Shown here piece by piece: positions 59,235 to 64,000 of a DNA stretch of 64,000 nt. Both the position numbers and the translations under genes were made by a program. How positions within the stretch are numbered: position 1 is the first letter of the stretch; each line of letters opens with the position of its first letter. The notes beneath the pieces are model-generated. The model saw only the letters and a program-made list of their open reading frames with translations. It ran no database searches and was not told the DNA's origin. This stretch comes from CAIZGX01 sp046048875 (GTDB lineage Bacteria; Bacteroidota; Bacteroidia; Flavobacteriales_D; Sanyastnellaceae): NCBI GenBank assembly GCA_046048875.1, contig JBJOFG010000014.1:434001-498000 (forward strand). Direction: 5' to 3'.

Positions 59235-61276
59235 ATTTTCGATTTCCAAAGTTTAATGAATACGATTTCCAATGCGAGGAAAAATAGCGCTGCGTAGATT
59301 AAATATTTCCACAATGAAATTCCACCTCCGAGTTCCGTGGCCAACGATTGCAGCATTTCAGCGTTGGCATCTTTGATAGAAAATTCTGTGAGTCCGATTT
59401 GTTGAGCTAATTTCATAAGTTCTCCTCCAGAAATTAGGTCGACACTGCTTTCAGCATTGTTAAAGTTCATGGCCAATGGCATGAGGTTAACGCTATTTTC
59501 TTTCAATGCATAAAATCCAGATTCGTTTATTTCTGTTGGAAGAAATACTTCGGTTTGTCCGCCAACATTTCGCGATTGTGCAATGAAAGATCTCGAGTTG
59601 TTGGTACTGCTTATTTCGAAAAGTCCTTCTGCAGTAGTAGGGGTATGACTTAAGGTAATGAATGATTCTTTTCCCAATTGGTAATAGAGCTGCTGCGCGG
59701 CAGCACTAGTCTCCGCTGCACGAAGCAAGCTCACGGGGAACAAGGCATGCGAAAGAAAAGTACTTTCCGTTTTCAAAGCGGAAACGGCACAAACAAAAAG
59801 TCTTCCTTTTCCGAAATTGGTTTGAGCTAGAAGTGGGGTATTATCTTGAAAAGATATGAGAGGAATCGATTGAAGATTTCCATTGTTCAATGGGAAGTGA
59901 AGACTGGCGGAGGGAAGTGAGGCGTTGTTCTGAAGGCGCTCAAAAGCTGGACTGTAAAACGAATTGTTTAAGTCAACCGTAATGGCAGAAAGAGCAGTGT
60001 TCGATTTAGCGCCGAGTTGAACGCTGTTGCATCTTCCCAACAGATTGTTGTAACTCAATAAATCTGAAACCGAGTGAGGCACGAGGAATGCTGTTCCACC
60101 TTGCTCAATGTAGCTCGAAAGATCTCCAATAAGCTGTGGCGAAAGAGACTGCACGCCTTGAACAACAATGAAATTTGATGATTGAATGGCTTCAGTGCTT
60201 ACCGACGAAGCGTTAACAGTGTTGAAATTGTATTGAGGGTCCTCGGAAAAGAGTTGAGCAATGCTTTGTTGTTCACTTCCGATAATATTCAGGATATTAA
60301 TTTTTTCGGAAATTGTATATGCGAAATAATGCACGTCGTCGAATACGAGCGGGAAATCATTGATTCGCACACTTCCATAATGAAATCCAGTTTGAGTTGT
60401 ACTAAAGGCAACAGGCACAGTAGCAATGCCATTGCCAGGAAGCGAAACGGCACTCACTGCTTTTTGAATGCCATCTAGCTCAACGCTCAAGGGAACATTG
60501 CTAATTTCTTCTGAACTGTGATTTTGAATAACAACTAGGAGCGTATCCGAGTTGTTTAAAATTCTTTGTGGGGTGGAGAAGCAGATTGAATCGATACTAA
60601 TGTTTTTTTGCTTTTGAAGTGTAGCAGGTATGGCGGTTACATTTTCATTTTGGACATTGGTAATATCCTGAATGTCGAAGGTGTTTCTTTGAAAATCGGA
60701 TATCCAATAATACAAGTGAATGTCGGCAGCAGATTTTTCAAGTAGGTCCCGTTGTCTGTCGAATACTGAACTGATTTGTTTTGTTTCGGGACTGAAGGAA
60801 ATGTCTTGAATACTCTGTAAAGCTTCGTCTTTAGAAAGTAGGCGTTGGTCGGAACCTTTGAAGTTATTCGATATAATTTGAAAACGATCGTTGTTTGAAA
60901 ACGAACTAACAAGCGCACTTGCTTTTTGTTTGGACGTTTCTAAAAACGATACACCGTCTTGTTGCCCTTGCATACTCAGACTATTGTCGATATAGACACT
61001 CACAGCTCTGGAGCCGTTCATCTTTTCGCTAAGTGCGGTTGGGAAAAAAGGTTGAGCAAAAGCAAGTATAAGTGCAGCAAAGGCAAGGAGTCTGCAAATA
61101 AGAATAATGAGGTGGCGAATCTTCGACGACTTAGTCGTTTCAGACTTGACTTCTTTCAAAAATGAAACATTGGAAAAAGCGATTTTCTTATACCTACGGA
61201 AATTAAAGAGGTGGATAAGAACCGGAACGGCTAGTGCAGTAAGGGCCCAAAGTATTTCGGGATGTACGAATCGCAT
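59231..61276 (-). CDS. BatA/VWA-domain membrane protein
   Basis: About 681 residues from the ATG at 61276 (MRFVHPEILWALTALAVPVL); an ATG four codons upstream is possible. The N-terminal double-transmembrane BatA domain has IHLFNFRRYKKIAFSNVSFL and LIILICRLLAFAALILAFAQP. A von Willebrand A-like domain follows (AVSVYIDNSLSMQG, with DxSxS kept as DNSLS). A periplasmic middle region (~250-650) is beta-rich, and a C-terminal helix (YAALFFLALEIVFI) anchors the end. Members of this family occur in aerotolerance or Bat clusters in Bacteroidota; direct function is unknown. ATGA overlap with the dihydroorotase-like gene. Confidence 0.83.
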   Translation of the reverse strand: MRFVHPEILWALTALAVPVLIHLFNFRRYKKIAFSNVSFLKEVKSETTKSSKIRHLIILICRLLAFAALILAFAQPFFPTALSEKMNGSRAVSVYIDNSLSMQGQQDGVSFLETSKQKASALVSSFSNNDRFQIISNNFKGSDQRLLSKDEALQSIQDISFSPETKQISSVFDRQRDLLEKSAADIHLYYWISDFQRNTFDIQDITNVQNENVTAIPATLQKQKNISIDSICFSTPQRILNNSDTLLVVIQNHSSEEISNVPLSVELDGIQKAVSAVSLPGNGIATVPVAFSTTQTGFHYGSVRINDFPLVFDDVHYFAYTISEKINILNIIGSEQQSIAQLFSEDPQYNFNTVNASSVSTEAIQSSNFIVVQGVQSLSPQLIGDLSSYIEQGGTAFLVPHSVSDLLSYNNLLGRCNSVQLGAKSNTALSAITVDLNNSFYSPAFERLQNNASLPSASLHFPLNNGNLQSIPLISFQDNTPLLAQTNFGKGRLFVCAVSALKTESTFLSHALFPVSLLRAAETSAAAQQLYYQLGKESFITLSHTPTTAEGLFEISSTNNSRSFIAQSRNVGGQTEVFLPTEINESGFYALKENSVNLMPLAMNFNNAESSVDLISGGELMKLAQQIGLTEFSIKDANAEMLQSLATELGGGISLWKYLIYAALFFLALEIVFIKLWKSKI

Positions 61277-61307
61277 TTCGAAGCTCAAAGATAGCGAATA
61301 GATTTCG

Positions 61308-61315
61308 TATTTTCG
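61308..61315 (+). promoter_or_regulatory. -7-like box TATTTTCG four bases before the PLP enzyme ATG
   Basis: One mismatch from TAnnTTTG; it is followed by GCAA and then ATG 61320. Same four-base distance as the boxes before rmuC and the gene at 50372. Confidence 0.35.
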
Positions 61316-61319
61316 GCAA

Positions 61320-62561
61320 ATGGAAAAGAAACACCCCGAGTCATGGATGATGAGCCACGGCTACAATCCGAAATGGAGCGAAGGTTCTGTAAAGACACCG
61401 ATCTTCCAAACTTCGACTTTCGTTTTTAATACAGCTGCTGAAGGAAAGAGATTTTTCGCGTTGGCTTACGGAAAAGATACCATGAATGAAGGTGAGCAAT
61501 TGGGCCTTATCTACAGTCGATTGAACAATCCTAATTTACAGATTTTAGAAGAGCGCCTGGCACTTTGGGAAGGCGCGGACGAAGCCGCAACTTTTGAGAG
61601 TGGAATGAGTGCCATTGCCACAACCATGCTTGCGTATTTGCGTCCAGGCGATATTTTGGTGTGCAGCCATCCAACGTACGGAGGAACACATCATTTCATT
61701 CATCAAGTATTGATTGATTTCGGAATTCAATGGGAGTCTTTCGGTCCGAACGATTCGTTGGATGAATTGTACGATCGTCTTCATTCTCAAAATAAATTAA
61801 GTCGTGTCAAGATGGTATTCACTGAAACGCCCGCCAATCCGACCAATCACTTGTTCGATTTAAAAGCGATTCAAGACTTCAGAAATAAAATTGAAGCCAC
61901 TTCGGGAAATAAAGTTTTGTATGCGGTAGACAACACCTACATGGGGCCTATTTGGCAGAAGCCAATGGAGTGGGGAGCAGATGTTGTTTGTTACAGTGCA
62001 ACGAAGTATCTGAGCGGACACAGCGATTTAATTGCAGGTGTTACCGTTGGTAAAAAAGAGCACATAACAGCGATTAAGACACTGCGAACGTTTTTAGGAA
62101 ATATGATTGCGCCATATACAGCTTGGTTGTTAACCCGTAGCATTGAGACGTTGAAGATTCGAATGGATCAACAAACGAAGAACGCCGTCGATGTTGTAGA
62201 GTTCTTGTTGCACCATCCGAAAGTGGAGCAGGTATTTTTCCCTGGATTACCAACCAATTCACCGCAGCAAATTGCGATTTATAAAGAGCAATGCAAAGCG
62301 CCCGGAGCCATGATTAGTTTCAATGTTCGCGGAGGCGAAGAAGAAGCTTTTCGTGTTTTAGACAACTGTAAACTGATTAAGTTGGCGGTAAGTTTAGGAA
62401 GCAATGAAAGCCTTGCGCAGCATCCGTTTTCAATGACGCATGCCGATGTTCCGGATGAGGATAAGGTGGGAATGGGAATCACAGAAGGTATGATTCGTTT
62501 GAGTGTTGGAATTGAAAATTCAGAAGATATTATCGCAGACTTGGCGCAAGCATTGAGTTAA
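61320..62561 (+). CDS. Cystathionine gamma-synthase / methionine gamma-lyase family PLP enzyme
   Basis: 413 residues, cytoplasmic. PLP-binding lysine Lys229 in YSATKYLSGHSDLIAG; other family motifs are TPIFQTSTFVF, YSRLNNPN, ESGMSAIATTML, HPTYGGTHH and ETPANPTNHLFDL. It belongs to the trans-sulfuration enzymes that handle O-acyl-homoserine, cystathionine or methionine. Which reaction it runs cannot be told from these residues. Long insert near EGEQLGLIYSR is typical of a Bacteroidota subgroup. Followed by a strong terminator shared with convergent rny. Confidence 0.92.
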   Translation: MEKKHPESWMMSHGYNPKWSEGSVKTPIFQTSTFVFNTAAEGKRFFALAYGKDTMNEGEQLGLIYSRLNNPNLQILEERLALWEGADEAATFESGMSAIATTMLAYLRPGDILVCSHPTYGGTHHFIHQVLIDFGIQWESFGPNDSLDELYDRLHSQNKLSRVKMVFTETPANPTNHLFDLKAIQDFRNKIEATSGNKVLYAVDNTYMGPIWQKPMEWGADVVCYSATKYLSGHSDLIAGVTVGKKEHITAIKTLRTFLGNMIAPYTAWLLTRSIETLKIRMDQQTKNAVDVVEFLLHHPKVEQVFFPGLPTNSPQQIAIYKEQCKAPGAMISFNVRGGEEEAFRVLDNCKLIKLAVSLGSNESLAQHPFSMTHADVPDEDKVGMGITEGMIRLSVGIENSEDIIADLAQALS

Positions 62562-62581
62562 AATGTTTATTGTGTGAAATG

Positions 62582-62608
62582 AAAACGCCCGCATGCGCGG
62601 GCGTTTTT
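62582..62608. terminator. Bidirectional terminator
   Basis: Stem AAAACGCCCGC with GCGGGCGTTTT around loop ATGC, between the convergent PLP-enzyme and rny genes. Confidence 0.9.
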
Positions 62609-62627
62609 GTTCGTCTATCTTTCGAGA

Positions 62628-64000
62628 TTATCTCGCAATACCTACAGCACGTTTTTCACGGATAACCGTTACACGCACTTGGCCAGGATATGTCATTTCT
62701 GTTTCAATGCGTGACGCCAATGAAATAGCCAATGCATCGGCTTGATCATCGGTTACACGATCAGCTTCAACCATCACACGCAACTCACGTCCCGCTTGAA
62801 TAGCGAATGATTTAGAAACTCCAGGATATTCCAAAGCTAAGTTCTCTAAATCGCGCAAACGCTGAATGTAAGCTTCAACCACTTCGCGACGAGCACCAGG
62901 ACGAGCGCCTGAGATAGCATCGCAAACTTGAATGATCGGAGCAAGCAAGGTCTTCATTTCAACCTCGTCGTGGTGAGCACCAATAGCGTTACAAACATCT
63001 GGCTTCTCGCCATATTTTTCAGCCAACTTCATACCCAACACTGCGTGTGGCAATTCGCTCTCGTCGTCTGGAACTTTTCCAATGTCGTGAAGCAATCCTG
63101 CTCTGCGCGCGGCTTTCGGATTCAATCCTAGTTCGCTTGCCATGGTTGCACAAAGGTTTGCTACCTCGCGGCTGTGTTGCAATAAGTTTTGTCCGTATGA
63201 TGAACGGTACTTCATACGACCCACCATGCGAACCAATTCGCTGTGCAGTCCGTGAATGCCCATTTCAATACACGTACGCTTTCCAACTTCAACAATCTCT
63301 TCTTCAATGTTCTTGCGAACTTTCGCAACAACTTCTTCAATACGCGCCGGGTGAATACGTCCGTCTGTTACCAATTGGTGAAGAGAAAGACGAGCAATCT
63401 CTCTACGAACTGGGTCGAAACAAGAAAGGACAATAGCTTCTGGCGTATCGTCTACAATAATTTCAACTCCGGTTGCTGCTTCCAGTGCGCGAATGTTACG
63501 TCCTTCGCGACCAATGATGCGACCTTTGATTTCATCGTTTTCAATATTGAAAACAGATACGCTATTCTCAACAGCATGCTCAACGGCAGTGCGCTGAATG
63601 GTTTGAATAACAATCTTCTTCGCTTCTTGATTGGCTTTTAATTTCGCCTCGTCAACAATGCCTTGAATTTGCGAAGCACATGCGTTACGCGCGTCTTCCT
63701 TCAACATTTCCATCAATTGTGCTTTCGCAGCATCTGCAGAAAGTTTCGAAAGGTCTTCGAGTTGAGCAATGATTTTCTGTTGTGATTTTTCTAAATCGGC
63801 AGATTTCTTCTCGTTCAGTTCGATCAACTTTGTCGCATTTTCTTTTTGAGCTTCGGCTTCTTTTTCTTTGCGCTTCAGTTGTTCTTGTTGTTGTGAAATT
63901 TCGCGTTCGCGATTTTTGATGCGGTCTTCCGCTTGTTTCACTTTGTTGTTCTTCTCGCTAACCTCACGGTCATGTTGCGACTTCAATTCCAAAAATTTCT
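62628..64000 (-). CDS. rny: Ribonuclease Y, partial (N-terminus beyond the window)
   Basis: At least 457 residues visible; the frame is open to the right edge, and the N-terminal transmembrane helix expected of this ~520-residue enzyme is not yet reached. A TTG at 63990-63992 is not the true start. Visible parts: a long Lys/Glu/Gln coiled coil (~first 120 residues), a KH domain with IKGRIIGREGRNIRALE, and an HD domain with HSREVANLCATMASELG and GLLHDIGKVPDDE, the HD metal site. RNase Y is a membrane-bound endoribonuclease that starts mRNA decay. Confidence 0.95.
   Translation of the reverse strand, partial: KFLELKSQHDREVSEKNNKVKQAEDRIKNREREISQQQEQLKRKEKEAEAQKENATKLIELNEKKSADLEKSQQKIIAQLEDLSKLSADAAKAQLMEMLKEDARNACASQIQGIVDEAKLKANQEAKKIVIQTIQRTAVEHAVENSVSVFNIENDEIKGRIIGREGRNIRALEAATGVEIIVDDTPEAIVLSCFDPVRREIARLSLHQLVTDGRIHPARIEEVVAKVRKNIEEEIVEVGKRTCIEMGIHGLHSELVRMVGRMKYRSSYGQNLLQHSREVANLCATMASELGLNPKAARRAGLLHDIGKVPDDESELPHAVLGMKLAEKYGEKPDVCNAIGAHHDEVEMKTLLAPIIQVCDAISGARPGARREVVEAYIQRLRDLENLALEYPGVSKSFAIQAGRELRVMVEADRVTDDQADALAISLASRIETEMTYPGQVRVTVIREKRAVGIAR

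Noticed and set aside
63990..64000. TTG start of RNase Y at 63992
   Set aside because: The frame stays open to the window edge and the required N-terminal membrane helix has not been reached, so the gene is partial.

Overview
The window comes from a member of the Bacteroidota, most likely a free-living Flavobacteriales relative. Evidence for this: five secreted proteins carry type IX secretion (T9SS) C-terminal sorting domains (four type A, one type B/gliding-associated); start sites lack strong Shine-Dalgarno sequences but several follow the phylum's -7 box TAnnTTTG; and families typical of the phylum are present (GWxTD lipoprotein, BatA/VWA protein, DUF3467, eukaryote-like ProS, TonB receptor with carboxypeptidase-like N-domain). 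Base composition is moderately AT-rich throughout. No rRNA, CRISPR array, transposase or phage gene was seen, and no gap between genes exceeds about 300 bases.

Layout. 1-2.0 kb: a TPR-PD40 gene running off the left edge (with an apparent ATC start), a DUF423 membrane protein and a 2-Cys peroxiredoxin. 2.0-13.6 kb: two T9SS cargo proteins, a diacylglycerol-kinase-like enzyme, a TonB-dependent receptor preceded by a 25-bp-phased triple palindrome, a collagen-like lipoprotein and an RlpA-like protein. 13.6-25 kb: tRNA-Glu(UUC), then a giant 3658-residue beta-strand-repeat adhesin and a 58-aa peptide gene, bracketed by two copies of the same terminator hairpin. 25-34.5 kb: a divergent desaturase/lipoprotein pair, then a tight seven-gene run that looks like an uncharacterised lipid or isoprenoid pathway (dikinase-type phosphotransferase, membrane protein with UbiA-like motifs, methyltransferase, second desaturase, HMG-CoA reductase, CdsA-like cytidylyltransferase, dolichol/phytol-kinase-like protein), followed by a GH29 fucosidase. 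36.0-37.9 kb: an Asp/Tyr-rich short protein directly upstream of a JmjC/cupin oxygenase and an LTxxQ-like periplasmic protein, a possible peptide-modifying system. 38-50 kb: polysaccharide deacetylase with sorting domain, ProS, lipoproteins, FadL-like porin, RlmB, GWxTD protein, RmuC, a BamA/TamA-like barrel and OsmC. 50-64 kb: outer-membrane protein plus LipA, another BNR-repeat T9SS protein, a GAPDH-HAD-DUF3467 run, a dihydroorotase homologue lacking key metal ligands, BatA/VWA, a PLP trans-sulfuration enzyme, and RNase Y running off the right edge.

The most interesting candidates are (1) the 26.7-34.5 kb lipid-like cluster, (2) the short acidic protein + JmjC oxygenase pair, (3) the 58-aa peptide behind the giant adhesin and the duplicated terminators that bracket them, and (4) the phased palindromes upstream of the TonB receptor. 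All functions are read from motifs; no database search was possible.
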